From positions 62,001-126,000 of the forward strand of contig NZ_WBWA01000013.1 in the NCBI RefSeq assembly GCF_008932295.1: a stretch of 64,000 nt of DNA, read 5' to 3'. How positions within the stretch are numbered: position 1 is the first letter of the stretch; each line of letters opens with the position of its first letter. The position numbers and the translations under genes are program-made. The DNA is from Brucella tritici. GTDB lineage: Bacteria; Pseudomonadota; Alphaproteobacteria; Rhizobiales; Rhizobiaceae. The notes under the pieces are model-generated. The model was not told where the DNA came from. It searched no databases and saw only the letters and a list, made by a program, of their open reading frames with translations. Positions 25,769-35,236 of the stretch are shown in pieces.

Positions 25769-26242
25769 ATGAACGAGCCCTCAAGAAAATTTTCAATCGA
25801 CCCGACCAACGGATTGTGCGGCGCCCTTCTCGCACTGACCGGCGCTTTTTTCGCCTACCAGTCGCTAGGTCTGGACATCGGCACATCGCTTCGCATGGGA
25901 CCGGGATATTTCCCGCTTGTCCTGTCGGGTGTCCTGATCCTGCTTGGATTGGTCATTCTCGTCCAGGCCACACATGTATCTGGCGAACCAATGGGGCCGA
26001 TTGCTTGGCGCGGCCTGTTCTTCATTCTGCCTGCCCCGATATTCTTTGGCCTGACCGTGCGCGGCCTCTGTTTCGTGCCGTCGCTGTTTCTGACCTGCCT
26101 CATCGCCTCGTTCGCCTCGATGCGCATGAAACCGCTTGCTGCAATCATTCTAGCTGCTGCAATCACGGTCTTCTCCGTCATTGTGTTCAGTTACGCGCTC
26201 GCGCTGCCCTATCAGCGTTTCGGGCCCTGGTGGCCATTCTAA
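25769..26242 (+). CDS. tctB: Tripartite tricarboxylate transporter small permease
   Basis: A 157-residue protein with four membrane helices (GLCGALLALTGAFFAYQSL, YFPLVLSGVLILLGLVILV, GLFFILPAPIFFGLTV and the C-terminal pair). The motif RMGPGYFP is characteristic of TctB. The ATG at 25769 gives the usual family length; a GTG at 25700 would add 23 atypical residues. It lies between tctC and tctA. It is the small membrane subunit that supports uptake of the organic acid bound by TctC. Confidence 0.9.
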   Translation: MNEPSRKFSIDPTNGLCGALLALTGAFFAYQSLGLDIGTSLRMGPGYFPLVLSGVLILLGLVILVQATHVSGEPMGPIAWRGLFFILPAPIFFGLTVRGLCFVPSLFLTCLIASFASMRMKPLAAIILAAAITVFSVIVFSYALALPYQRFGPWWPF

Positions 26243-26248
26243 GGGGGC

Positions 26249-27763
26249 ATGAGCATGGAACTTTTCAACAATCTCGCGCTTGGCTTTTCAACCGCATCGA
26301 CGCTTGCCAATCTTGGGTTCTGCCTCATCGGTGTGCTGCTTGGCACATTGATCGGCGTCCTGCCTGGCATCGGCGCTACGGCCACAATCGCCATGCTTCT
26401 TCCGGTCACGTTCCAGATCGGTGATCCGGTTTCTGCACTCATTATGCTCGCTGGCATCTATTACGGTGCCCAGTATGGCGGTTCGACAACCGCAATTCTC
26501 ATCAACATGCCGGGGGAATCCTCATCCGCCGTGACCGCCATCGACGGCTACCAGATGGCGCGCCAAGGGCGAGCCGGTGCAGCACTTGCAATTGCAGCAA
26601 TCGGTTCATTTTTCGCCGGCACTGTTTCCACCTTTCTGGTAGCGGTATTCGCTCCGCCGCTGACTGAAATTGCCCTGAAATTCGGCTCTGCTGAATACTT
26701 CTCGCTGATGGTCGTCGGGCTGGTGTCGTCTGTGGCGCTTGCTCACGGTTCGATCATCAAGGCACTGGCGATGGTCGTTCTGGGGCTTCTGCTCGGTCTT
26801 GTCGGCACGGACATCTACACCGGAGCACCACGATTCACGCTTGGTATTACGGAATATGCCGACGGGCTCAACTTCGTCGCAGTTGCGGTCGGCGTGTTCG
26901 GTATCGCCGAAATATTGCGCAATCTTGAAAGCGAGCATACGCGCGAAGTGCTGATGGCGAAAGTCACAGGGCTGATGCCGACGCGCGACGATTTCAAGCG
27001 CATGACAGCGCCGATCCTGCGTGGAACCGCCATCGGCTCGGCACTTGGCATCCTGCCGGGTGGTGGAGCCATCCTGGCATCCTTTGCTTCATACACAGTG
27101 GAAAAGCGCATCTCCAAAACGCCGGAGGAATTCGGCAGAGGTGCGATTGCAGGCGTTGCAGGACCGGAATCCGCCAATAATGCCGGTGCGCAGACATCCT
27201 TCATTCCCATGCTGACGCTTGGAATTCCAGCCAATCCGGTCATGGCATTGATGATCGGCGCCATGATTATTCAAGGCATTGTGCCCGGTCCGAATGTTGC
27301 GGCAGAACAGCCTGCGTTGTTCTGGGGCGTGATCGCGTCGATGTGGATCGGCAATCTCATGCTTATCGTCCTGAACCTGCCGTTGATCGGTTTATGGGTG
27401 AAGCTCCTGACAGTGCCTTATTATGTGCTGTTCCCCATCATCATGACCTTCTGTTCTATCGGCGTTTATAGCGTCAACTCGAACGTCTACGATCTCTACG
27501 CAGTCGCCTTTTTTGGCTTCATCGGCTACCTGCTGGCCAAACTGCGCTGCGAACCGGCTCCTCTGCTGCTTGGTTTCGTTCTCGGCCCGTTGCTGGAGGA
27601 ACACCTGCGTCGCGCCATGATCCTGTCACGCGGCGACCCGGCAACATTCTTCACCCGGCCAATCAGCGCCGTTCTGCTTGCCATAGCTGCTGCCGTTCTC
27701 GTGGTCGTGCTGCTTCCATCGGTACGCAAGAAGCGCGACGAGGTGTTTGTCGAGGAGAGCTAA
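26249..27763 (+). CDS. tctA: Tripartite tricarboxylate transporter large permease
   Basis: A 504-residue permease with about 11-12 membrane helices. It shows the TctA signatures [40 protein letters not shown] and a second [13 protein letters not shown] repeat, and its length is typical. The ribosome site GGGGG lies 3 bases before the start, 6 bases after the tctB stop. It catalyses cation-coupled uptake of the acid delivered by TctC. No terminator is evident after it. Confidence 0.93.
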   Translation: MSMELFNNLALGFSTASTLANLGFCLIGVLLGTLIGVLPGIGATATIAMLLPVTFQIGDPVSALIMLAGIYYGAQYGGSTTAILINMPGESSSAVTAIDGYQMARQGRAGAALAIAAIGSFFAGTVSTFLVAVFAPPLTEIALKFGSAEYFSLMVVGLVSSVALAHGSIIKALAMVVLGLLLGLVGTDIYTGAPRFTLGITEYADGLNFVAVAVGVFGIAEILRNLESEHTREVLMAKVTGLMPTRDDFKRMTAPILRGTAIGSALGILPGGGAILASFASYTVEKRISKTPEEFGRGAIAGVAGPESANNAGAQTSFIPMLTLGIPANPVMALMIGAMIIQGIVPGPNVAAEQPALFWGVIASMWIGNLMLIVLNLPLIGLWVKLLTVPYYVLFPIIMTFCSIGVYSVNSNVYDLYAVAFFGFIGYLLAKLRCEPAPLLLGFVLGPLLEEHLRRAMILSRGDPATFFTRPISAVLLAIAAAVLVVVLLPSVRKKRDEVFVEES

Positions 27764-27872
27764 CATAGATTAAGCCAAAAGATGACGATGGAACATTGAT
27801 ATGCTATAGGAGCTAATGGCTTAGCCGGGGGCTTAGATTGTCGTTTGAATCGCCAGCACAGAGGGAGGTGTC

Positions 27873-28469
27873 ATGGCGGACGAACAGCGTCGAAGCATTC
27901 GGCAGCGACTGGCTGCCATCGTCATCGCAGGTATCGGCACGGCTGCCGCAAGCGTATTCTCCTACGCAACGGCTATCTATGAAGCAGCCAATCCCGAACC
28001 CATGCGCGAGGCGAGCCCCGGCGAGACGGTCGATACCGGGCGCTGGCATGTGGCCGTCACTGAGGCACGCTTCGGCCCTGTTCCGCCAACCGGCGTGAAA
28101 CCTTACAAACCCAAGAACTACCTCATGGTCGATGTCAGTCTCGACAATCGTTCCGCATCTTCAGCCTATGCGTCGCGAAAGCTTCTGACCCTCGACCCGC
28201 CGAACCCAGCTCTGACCGATCCAACTTTCTATATCATCCGCGACAAGTGGATTGCTGGCCGGGTCAATCCCGGCATGCCCGAAAAGCTGACGGCGGCGTG
28301 GGAATGGCCGCAAGGCGAAGCTCCGCCCCAGGAAATTCGCCTCCTCATTGGCAGCGAAATCTACAAGAAGCGGGATAATCTCTATGGGGCCTCTACATGG
28401 CTCGATCGGGACCCCATCGCCGTCATTCAATTGCCAGTACGTATATCATCCGCCGAGGGCGAAGGATGA
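27873..28469 (+). CDS. Single-anchor envelope protein, unknown function (1 of 3)
   Basis: A 198-residue protein. A basic N-terminus and one membrane helix (residues 13-35) anchor a periplasmic beta domain. The stretch VDTGRWHVAVTEARFGP followed by NYLMVDVSLDNRS resembles the immunoglobulin-like DUF4352 fold, in which a conserved hydrophobic strand is followed by a D/N-rich turn. Ribosome site GAGGGAGG fixes the start. It overlaps the next gene by ATGA. The role is unknown. Confidence 0.75.
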   Translation: MADEQRRSIRQRLAAIVIAGIGTAAASVFSYATAIYEAANPEPMREASPGETVDTGRWHVAVTEARFGPVPPTGVKPYKPKNYLMVDVSLDNRSASSAYASRKLLTLDPPNPALTDPTFYIIRDKWIAGRVNPGMPEKLTAAWEWPQGEAPPQEIRLLIGSEIYKKRDNLYGASTWLDRDPIAVIQLPVRISSAEGEG

Positions 28470-29062
28470 CAGGCTGGCTCAAGAGCGCCGTCATGTTATG
28501 CGTGGCCATCGCCGCGCTTTACGGCATGCAGCATTCAACCCCTTATTACAGCAATATTTTTTCCTCGGTAACCGTTGAAGGAAAGCAGGGAAAGCCAGCA
28601 GAAACCAGCCGTTTCGTCGTCGGCATTGTCAATGCCTATCGAACCCGGCAAGTGACGACACCTGGCATCGGGAACACTCATGTTTATGATACGGACGGCG
28701 AATGGCTGGTCATCGAAGCGGCTGCGAAAGCAAAGATCGAAAGCCTTGGCCTCGCATCTGTTGAATGGCTTGGGTCGAATGGTATCCGCTATGCCATGAG
28801 CAGCCGTCCGACCTATGCACCCGGCATAGTCGGCTCCGAGCGATTGGAGCCAGGAATTCCGCGTCCAATCTTGATGGTGTTTGAATTGCCGCGCGACCAG
28901 ATCGCAGGCGGAAAGCTGCTGATTGCCGAATCTTCAATGACACCTCTTTCAGAACAGGTGCAGATCAGCATGAATCCCACGGCACAGGACAATGTCAGCC
29001 GGTCAATCGCGATCAAACGCATGGGGACCATCATGCCCTGGGAATTGGAGGTCAGCCAATGA
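28466..29062 (+). CDS. Single-anchor envelope protein, unknown function (2 of 3)
   Basis: A 198-residue protein starting at the ATG that overlaps the preceding TGA; the longer frame from 28397 is an overlap artefact. An N-terminal membrane helix (residues 4-22) is followed by a periplasmic beta-rich domain with FVVGIVNAYRTRQV and DGEWLVIEAAAKAKI, similar in layout to its upstream neighbour. GAAGG sits before the start. It overlaps the third gene by ATGA. Confidence 0.75.
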   Translation: MTGWLKSAVMLCVAIAALYGMQHSTPYYSNIFSSVTVEGKQGKPAETSRFVVGIVNAYRTRQVTTPGIGNTHVYDTDGEWLVIEAAAKAKIESLGLASVEWLGSNGIRYAMSSRPTYAPGIVGSERLEPGIPRPILMVFELPRDQIAGGKLLIAESSMTPLSEQVQISMNPTAQDNVSRSIAIKRMGTIMPWELEVSQ

Positions 29063-29601
29063 GTGAAGCGACCTCTTCAGGCGAGCGGAAGTCGTTCTGG
29101 ATATGCTTTGCCCTTCTGATTATCGCCCTGCCCCTTGCCGTTTTCGTTCGTTCCGACGGCGGTTTACTACGATGGATAGAGCAGAAGCTGCAAGAGCCGG
29201 TTATCGTGCCCCGTGGCGATGTGCAGGCTTATGGAGGCGGCAACTGGAAACTGGTCGCGCTGGACAGGTTTCCGGGCACATTGCCGGAAACAAACATTGT
29301 GCTCGCTGAAATCGAAGTGACTATTCAGGATGCCGAACAATTAAAACAGATGATACCCTGTTTCATGACCGTGACGGACACTGAGGACCGCCGCTGGTCG
29401 ACATTATATGTATCCAACCAAACAATCCAGAAACTGAAACCGGAAGCCGCCGACAAGCCGAAATGTTACGATCTGGCCAATGAAAACGGCAGCGCCCCAG
29501 TTCGTATCGTCGAGAGCTTTCTTGTACCTGCAGATGCTGGAGAGCTTTCGCTATTGCTCACTATGCTTGGGAAACAACCTGAGCATCTGGTTCTGAAATA
29601 G
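29059..29601 (+). CDS. Single-anchor envelope protein, unknown function (3 of 3)
   Basis: A 180-residue protein with an N-terminal membrane helix (residues 13-32) and a periplasmic domain with GGNWKLVALDRFPG and NIVLAEIEVTIQDAEQLKQMIPCF. Two cysteines (about residues 103 and 138) could form a disulfide. All three proteins of this operon share anchor plus beta domain, so they are probably diverged copies or partners in one complex. Its 3' end overlaps the convergent membrane-protein gene by 41 bases. Confidence 0.75.
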   Translation: MSEATSSGERKSFWICFALLIIALPLAVFVRSDGGLLRWIEQKLQEPVIVPRGDVQAYGGGNWKLVALDRFPGTLPETNIVLAEIEVTIQDAEQLKQMIPCFMTVTDTEDRRWSTLYVSNQTIQKLKPEAADKPKCYDLANENGSAPVRIVESFLVPADAGELSLLLTMLGKQPEHLVLK

Positions 29602-30841
29602 CCCTGCTCTTCTGGCTTACCAACGCATATTCGAGAACTGCGGCCAGAAGCGCAATACGTATTGCATCAAGCAGAATGCCGCCATCAAGCTCCGTCGGGC
29701 TGCCGATAAAAATAACCAGAACATTGGCAATACGTTGCCAGATTTCGATATCGTATGGTCCGAGATAATGGGTCGTGCTGTACCAGATCCACGCACCGAT
29801 CCAGCTTATCGCACGATAAAGAACGACAAACGACAGCAGGGTTCCGAGCCCCGCCCCGGCGACCAGTTTCAGGCAGGTCCAGACGGGCCGGTAACGGCTG
29901 CGATAACCGCCCAGATAATGCGCGGCGAAGTCGCTCAGCCACTTCCGGAAGGTTGTTCCGCGAGATGGGGCTGGCGGCACAGGCGCTTTCTTGGCGGACA
30001 GATCATAGCCGTAGATGATAGCGGCCATAACCAGCCAGACCATCGGCAAGAGCGCGTAGAAGAACAGATTTTGCGCCTGTACCCAGAAGCTCGGTTGCTG
30101 GAACTCCACAGGCACGAAATTTTCGGCGGCGTATGCGCTCATCGAAAACCATGCCGCACTGACATCGAAACTGTCGAGCAGAGACCCGGCCCCGATCCAA
30201 TGAATGAGATCGTCTTTCCACTTGTCGAGTGCAAACAGACCGATGAATATCCAGCTTGCATCCGCAGCGACAATGAGCAGTCGCAACCATGGCGATTGAA
30301 CTTTTTCATTGGCGCGTTTGGCAATCCAGCGGATCAGCCAGCAGACGAAAATTGCCGCTATCAGGCTGCCGGAGCGCACCAGGTCGAATATGTGCATCTT
30401 CTCGCCAAAGGCAGTGCGCTCAAAAGCAAGCCGGGAATATTCGCGAACCGTATCGCCGAGAAAACCCCATGCGGCGTAATAGGCGAAGAACGGCAAGATG
30501 ACAGCCGCCGTCACCATCAGCATGCGGTCTGCCCTGCGATTGTCGGGCGAAGATGCGGTATCTCCTACGGTCGCCGTCTGACGCAACGAAGCGAGCGCAG
30601 GTAATCCAGGCCGCAGCGTGGCGAACATCGTCACCACCACAAGCAACTTGACCAGCACGACCAGCGAAAGAACGACCATTCCGGCGAGCGGAAAATATCC
30701 GCCCGCGCTCACCGCAGCATCGAGCAGCAGGTCGCGCGCGATATAGCCCAGCGTACCGATAAGCAACAGCTGGGGCCAGAACCGAGCCAGAAGACGGGCT
30801 GTCAGAGCGAGCAGACCGCCGATATCCTTGAGCATCGTCAT
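29561..30841 (-). CDS. Multi-pass membrane protein, unknown function
   Basis: A 426-residue protein with about eight membrane helices (for example LLLIGTLGYIARDLLLDA, FPLAGMVVLSLVVLVKLLVV, ILPFFAYYAAWGFLGD and a C-terminal pair). There is no transport signature I can name and no repeated motif. It is convergent with the three anchored envelope proteins, overlapping the last by 41 bases. Because of this arrangement I treat the four genes as one candidate envelope module, but nothing in the sequence proves it. Confidence 0.75.
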   Translation of the reverse strand: MTMLKDIGGLLALTARLLARFWPQLLLIGTLGYIARDLLLDAAVSAGGYFPLAGMVVLSLVVLVKLLVVVTMFATLRPGLPALASLRQTATVGDTASSPDNRRADRMLMVTAAVILPFFAYYAAWGFLGDTVREYSRLAFERTAFGEKMHIFDLVRSGSLIAAIFVCWLIRWIAKRANEKVQSPWLRLLIVAADASWIFIGLFALDKWKDDLIHWIGAGSLLDSFDVSAAWFSMSAYAAENFVPVEFQQPSFWVQAQNLFFYALLPMVWLVMAAIIYGYDLSAKKAPVPPAPSRGTTFRKWLSDFAAHYLGGYRSRYRPVWTCLKLVAGAGLGTLLSFVVLYRAISWIGAWIWYSTTHYLGPYDIEIWQRIANVLVIFIGSPTELDGGILLDAIRIALLAAVLEYALVSQKSRAISEPDAQVVSQA

Positions 30842-30909
30842 GGCCGCAATTTAGCAAGCTGATTGGTAGGGCTCAATATATTTTATTTGCCTAATATATA
30901 GACCGACAC

Positions 30910-32079
30910 TCATCCGCGCCGCGTGCCGGAAGATACAATGTCGAGATAGACGGCAAGAACAAGAATGCTGCCCTTGATGATCTGCTGCCAGAACGTATCG
31001 ACACCGAGCATGGACATGCCGTTATCGAGGCTCGACATGATGAGCGCGCCGACCAGTGCGCCAAGCACCGAGCCAACCCCGCCGCGCATAGAGGTGCCGC
31101 CGATAAAGCATGACGCAATGGCGTCGAGCTCGCCGCCCATGCCCGCCGAAGGCGTGCCCGCTGCGAGGCGCGAGGTTGTTGTCAGACCAGCCACCGCCGC
31201 CATCAGTCCCATCAGAGCGAAGACCGCCATCTTGACGAAATTGACGTTCACGCCGGAAAAGCGTGTCGCTTCTGTGTTGGAGCCGACCGCATAGATGTGA
31301 CGACCGAACACGGTCTGTTTTGCGATCACGGTGAAGACACCGAGGATCACCAGCAGGATCAAGACCGGAACCGGCACACCCTGATAGCTGTTGAGGATCA
31401 GGATGAAGCCAAGGATCAGGACACCGATACCCAGAAGCCTTGCGACTTCCATCCCGGAAGTAAGCGTCTGGAGATTGTGCTTGCGCTTGCTGGCCCGCGT
31501 GCGCAGCGTCATCAGGATCAGCACACCGAACAGCGCAATGGCGCAGAGATTGCCAAGCCAGCCCGGTAGATAACCCTGCCCGATATATTTGAACTCCGGC
31601 GAGATCGGCGCAATGGTGACGCCACCCATGATGCCAAGCACGATACCGCGAAACACAAGCTGGCCGCCAAGCGTGACGATGAAGGACGGTATGCCGAGAT
31701 AGGCAGTCAGCCAGCCGTTAAAGGCGCCAAGCGCCACACCGAGAACCAGAACCGTGCTGATCGTCGCCCATAATGGCCATCCGTAGATCACGTCGAGGAC
31801 AGCGGCGACGCCGCCCAAAAGCCCTAACAGCGCGCCGACCGAAAGATCGATTTCGCCAGCAACGATGACGAAAACCATCGCAGATGCGAGCATTCCGGTA
31901 ATGGCCATCTGGCGCAGGAGATTGGAGAAGTTGCGTGCAGTCAGGAACTGCGAACGCCCCATCTCGGGATCATAGGTGAGGATCGCAAATAATGCCCAGA
32001 TGAGCGCAACCACTATCAGCAGCGCGACAATCTTATAATCCGCCAGAAACTTCCGAAGGCTTTTGCCCGTCAATGTCAT
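30910..32079 (-). CDS. xylH: D-xylose ABC transporter permease
   Basis: A 389-residue permease of the ribose/xylose type (family BPD_transp_2) with about ten helices. It has VIVAGEIDLSVGALLGLLGGVAAVL and the cytoplasmic coupling region GVNVNFVKMAVFALMGLMAAVAGLTTTSRL with AIASCFIGGTSMRGGVGS, as in E. coli XylH (about 393 residues). The start is uncertain: ATG at 32079 or GTG at 32088, neither with a clear ribosome site. A 19-codon frame (32076-32135) ends in an ATGA overlap with the ATG. It works with XylG and XylF in high-affinity xylose uptake. Confidence 0.9.
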   Translation of the reverse strand: MTLTGKSLRKFLADYKIVALLIVVALIWALFAILTYDPEMGRSQFLTARNFSNLLRQMAITGMLASAMVFVIVAGEIDLSVGALLGLLGGVAAVLDVIYGWPLWATISTVLVLGVALGAFNGWLTAYLGIPSFIVTLGGQLVFRGIVLGIMGGVTIAPISPEFKYIGQGYLPGWLGNLCAIALFGVLILMTLRTRASKRKHNLQTLTSGMEVARLLGIGVLILGFILILNSYQGVPVPVLILLVILGVFTVIAKQTVFGRHIYAVGSNTEATRFSGVNVNFVKMAVFALMGLMAAVAGLTTTSRLAAGTPSAGMGGELDAIASCFIGGTSMRGGVGSVLGALVGALIMSSLDNGMSMLGVDTFWQQIIKGSILVLAVYLDIVSSGTRRG

Positions 32080-32171
32080 ATCATGCACCGGTCAAATTTG
32101 AGCATTTCCAGCAAAGATGTGAAACGGTTTTGCATAAGGAAAATGCGTGAAAACAAAGAGTTATTCGAGGA

Positions 32172-33707
32172 TCAGGCCGCATTGGTTGTCGGTTTGCCGA
32201 TTGCGGCGGCAAGCACCTTCTCCTGGGTAAGATTTTCATTGGGGAAATCACCACGCAGCCTGCCCTCGCCGATCACGAGAACACGGTCGCTGATGCCGAG
32301 AACTTCCGGCATTTCGGAAGAGACCATCAGCACTGCGACACCCTGTTTCGCGAGCGCGAAGATCAGTTTGTAGATTTCATATTTCGCGCCGACATCGACG
32401 CCCCGCGTCGGCTCGTCCAGAATGAGCACCTTGGGGTCCGGCAGCATCATCTTCGACAGCACCGCCTTCTGCTGGTTTCCACCGGACAAGGATGCGATTT
32501 CCAGCATTGGATCGGCCGTCTTCACCTTGAGGCGCAGAATTTCGCGCTGGATCGTGGCCAGTTCCGCTTCCTTGTCGAGCAATCCGCGCAAGGAGAACCG
32601 ATCCAGCACCGAGACCGTCATATTATAGCCCACCGGCATGATCGGCAGGATGCCATCCTTCTTGCGGTCCTCCGGCACCATGCAGATGCCTTGTCGAACC
32701 GCATCGCGCGGTGTGCGGATTTTCAGTTCCCGGCCTTCCAGAAAGACCTGCCCCTCATGCGCTCCGGGCCAGACGCCGAACAGGCTGGACACCAGTTCCG
32801 TCCGCCCCGCGCCCACAAGCCCGGCAATGCCGAGGATTTCCCCGCGCCGAAGCGCAAACGAGACATTGTCGACCACCTTGCGATCGGGATTGGTCACATC
32901 CCAGCAATCGATGTTGCGCGCCTCGAAAATGACCTCGCCAATATCGTGCGGCTCGCGCGGAAACAGGTTCTTCATCTCGCGCCCCACCATCATGGTGATG
33001 ATGGCTGGCGTGGTGAGTTCCGCCATCGGCTTGGTCGCTATATGCGTTCCGTCGCGAATGACCGTCACCGTGTCGGAAATTTCGGCCACTTCATCCAGCT
33101 TGTGGGAGATATAGACGCAGGCCATGCCTTGCGCCTTGAAGTCCTTGATGAGATCGAGAAGGACGCGCGTTTCGGATGCCGTCAGCGCCGATGTCGGTTC
33201 ATCCAGAATGAGCAGCTTCGCATTCTTGTTGATCGCCTTTGCGATCTCGATCAGTTGCTGCTTGCCGCCCGGATAATGATAGACCGGAAGCGCGACATTG
33301 ATGTCATGGATATTGAGGCGCGCCAGAAGTTCCGTCGCACGCGCATTCATCTGGTCATAATCGATGAAACCGCCGCTTGTCGGCTCCGATCCCAGAAAGA
33401 TGTTTTCCGCAACCGAAAGATGCGGCACCATCATAAGTTCCTGATGGATGATGACGATACCCGCGGCTTCCGTATCACGGATGCCCGTCGCCTTCAGTTC
33501 CTGACCTTCCCAGAAAATTTCCCCGGTCCAGGTGCCATGGGGATAAACGCCGGAAAGCACTTTCATCAACGTGGATTTGCCCGCGCCATTCTCACCGCAA
33601 AGGCCGACACACTCGCCCGCGCGCACTTTCAGGTAGATACCGTCAAGCGCTTTCACGCCGTTGAAGTCCTTACCTATATTGCGCATTTCTAGAAGATATT
33701 CGGACAT
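32172..33707 (-). CDS. xylG: D-xylose ABC transporter ATP-binding protein
   Basis: A 511-residue double ATPase. The first domain has Walker A GENGAGKS (about residue 38) and [12 protein letters not shown]; the second has the degenerate loop GLVGAGRTE, signature [15 protein letters not shown] and [18 protein letters not shown]. This duplicated layout is typical of sugar importers of the XylG/RbsA/MglA group. ATG at 33707 is chosen over an upstream extension. It lies 212 bases after xylF, with strong hairpins between them, and 92 bases before xylH. Confidence 0.93.
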   Translation of the reverse strand: MSEYLLEMRNIGKDFNGVKALDGIYLKVRAGECVGLCGENGAGKSTLMKVLSGVYPHGTWTGEIFWEGQELKATGIRDTEAAGIVIIHQELMMVPHLSVAENIFLGSEPTSGGFIDYDQMNARATELLARLNIHDINVALPVYHYPGGKQQLIEIAKAINKNAKLLILDEPTSALTASETRVLLDLIKDFKAQGMACVYISHKLDEVAEISDTVTVIRDGTHIATKPMAELTTPAIITMMVGREMKNLFPREPHDIGEVIFEARNIDCWDVTNPDRKVVDNVSFALRRGEILGIAGLVGAGRTELVSSLFGVWPGAHEGQVFLEGRELKIRTPRDAVRQGICMVPEDRKKDGILPIMPVGYNMTVSVLDRFSLRGLLDKEAELATIQREILRLKVKTADPMLEIASLSGGNQQKAVLSKMMLPDPKVLILDEPTRGVDVGAKYEIYKLIFALAKQGVAVLMVSSEMPEVLGISDRVLVIGEGRLRGDFPNENLTQEKVLAAAIGKPTTNAA

Positions 33708-33818
33708 CGCATATGACCTTGCAGTAACACAGCAGAATGAGCCGCCCGGTTTCAAACCACACCATTTTCTGGCGGAAATAGTCCGGACAACGCTGTCAAA
33801 GACAGCATCGACAACTCG

Positions 33819-33894
33819 GTGGGGCCAGAAGCTGGATCATGGTTTCCAGACTTCCGGCCCCACTATTCACACAGGCTTAAATCGCCGGAACCAA
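33819..33894 (-). terminator. Two hairpins between xylF and xylG
   Basis: Hairpin A: ATCGCCGGAA (33871-33880) pairs perfectly with TTCCGGCGAT (33885-33894) around a 4-base loop, just downstream of xylF. Hairpin B: GTGGGGCC (33819-33826) pairs with GGCCCCAC (33856-33863) and the pairing continues inward through GAAG/CTTC and CTGG/CCAG. Neither is followed by a clear T tract, so they probably stabilise the xylF end and attenuate xylGH. Binding-protein genes are often expressed above their ATPase and permease in this way. Confidence 0.65.
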
Positions 33895-33919
33895 TTCCGG
33901 CGATACCCATCGGAAAGGC

Positions 33920-34939
33920 TTACTTCCCGTAGATCTGCTCCTTGGTGTAGAAGCCGTCCTGAACGTAGATGTCGATATTGTCCTTGGTCACGGCAGTCGG
34001 CGTCAGCAGAAGCGTGTCGACCTGCTTGCCACCGTTGTCGAGCTTGGAATTGAATTCAGGCTTTTCGCCCTTGACCATCTGGACGGTCAGCTTGGCAGCT
34101 TCCGAAGCAATAAGTTTCAGCGGCTTGTAGACCGTCACGGTCTGCGTACCGTCGATCAAACGCTTGACGGCGGCAAGGTCGCTGTCCTGTCCGGAAACGG
34201 CAGTCTTTCCAGCCAGCCCCTGTGCGGCAAGTGCCTGAATAGCGCCACCGGCGGTGCCGTCGTTCGAAGCGACAACCGCATCGATCTTGTTCTGCGCAGC
34301 CGTCAGAGCGTTTTCCATGATGGAGAGCGCTTCAGTCGGGCTCCATTCCTTCACCCATTGCGAGCCAATGACCTTCACCTTACCGGAATCGACAGCTTCC
34401 TTGAGCGCCTTTTCCTGACCGGCCCGGAGAAGCTTGGCGTTGTTATCCGTCGGCGAGCCGCCAAGGAGATAATAATTGCCTTCCGGCTTGGCCTTCAGGA
34501 CGGCTTCCGCCTGCATGAAACCGACGCGCTCATTGTCGAACGAGATATAGGCATCAATATCCGCATTGAGGATCAGACGATCATAGGACAAAACCTTGAT
34601 GCCGGATGCCTTGGCATCAGCCACAACTGCGTCGAAGACCTTGGAGTTCATCGGCACGATGACGATGGCGTCAACGCCCTGCGCAATCAGGTTTTCAACC
34701 TGCTTGACCTGCTTTTCCTCGTTACCGTCAGCCGACTGCACATTGACCTTGGCGCCCAGCTTTTCTGCAGCCTCAATGAAATAATCGCGGTCACGCGCCC
34801 AGCGCTCGACGCGAAGATCGTCGATGGAAAAGCCGATGACCGGATTTTCCGGCGAAGCATAGACCGGCGTGGACGCCATGGCGCCAATGCCCAAAGCTGC
34901 GGCAACCAGCGCGCCGGTCAGAAAATTACGACGTTTCAT
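33920..34939 (-). CDS. xylF: D-xylose-binding periplasmic protein
   Basis: A 339-residue periplasmic protein starting at the ATG with AGGAG upstream. The signal peptide ends near residue 23 (VYASPEN). The mature protein begins PVIGFSIDDLRVERWARDRDYF, the XylF signature, and has GNYYLLGGSPTDNNAKLLRAGQ, VVASNDGTAGGAIQAL and AVSGQDSDLAAVKRLIDGTQTVTVYKP, which match E. coli XylF in order. It delivers xylose to XylGH. It is divergent from the LacI regulator, with the operator-like sequence at 35190-35202 in between. Confidence 0.95.
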   Translation of the reverse strand: MKRRNFLTGALVAAALGIGAMASTPVYASPENPVIGFSIDDLRVERWARDRDYFIEAAEKLGAKVNVQSADGNEEKQVKQVENLIAQGVDAIVIVPMNSKVFDAVVADAKASGIKVLSYDRLILNADIDAYISFDNERVGFMQAEAVLKAKPEGNYYLLGGSPTDNNAKLLRAGQEKALKEAVDSGKVKVIGSQWVKEWSPTEALSIMENALTAAQNKIDAVVASNDGTAGGAIQALAAQGLAGKTAVSGQDSDLAAVKRLIDGTQTVTVYKPLKLIASEAAKLTVQMVKGEKPEFNSKLDNGGKQVDTLLLTPTAVTKDNIDIYVQDGFYTKEQIYGK

Positions 34940-35236
34940 GCAAATCTCCTCCAAACAACACCGGCTTGCTACCGGCTGATACTAATCCGCGCCCCCGAAC
35001 GTATTCCGCCCCCGGAGTTTGGCACGACAAAACAGCCCACTTTGGAGCTGCTTATTCCTTGAATGGCTGATCCTCCCAAAGGCGTTCTACGCCAAGATCA
35101 CTCCATCGGGACAGCATGCAAAAGGCACACCGCCCCATCCTCGGAGACCATTGATACGTGAAGAAAAATGAATAGCAAGCATTTTTTGATTTACGTACCT
35201 CATTTTTGATCTTATGGTCCGCGTCGAGGAGCGAGG
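34940..35236. promoter_or_regulatory. Divergent xylF / lacI promoter region
   Basis: A spacer of 297 bases with no gene. It holds the operator-like element at 35190-35202 close to lacI. The xylF side contributes the ribosome site GGAGGAG. The element lies 251 bases from the xylF start and 35 from the lacI start, so the xyl transcript probably has a long leader or a second site I did not recognise. Confidence 0.55.
35190..35202. promoter_or_regulatory. LacI-type operator candidate TTTACGTACCTCA, copy 1
   Basis: The 13-base sequence is shared exactly (inverted) with 45365-45377 upstream of the second sugar operon. Around its GTAC centre the flanks are partly symmetrical (TGAGGTAC GTAAATCA), as in LacI-family operators. 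It lies 35 bases upstream of the LacI gene, which implies autoregulation. Confidence 0.6.

Noticed and set aside
32691-33692. 333-codon plus-strand frame
   Set aside because: Shadow of xylG, which has both ATPase domains intact.
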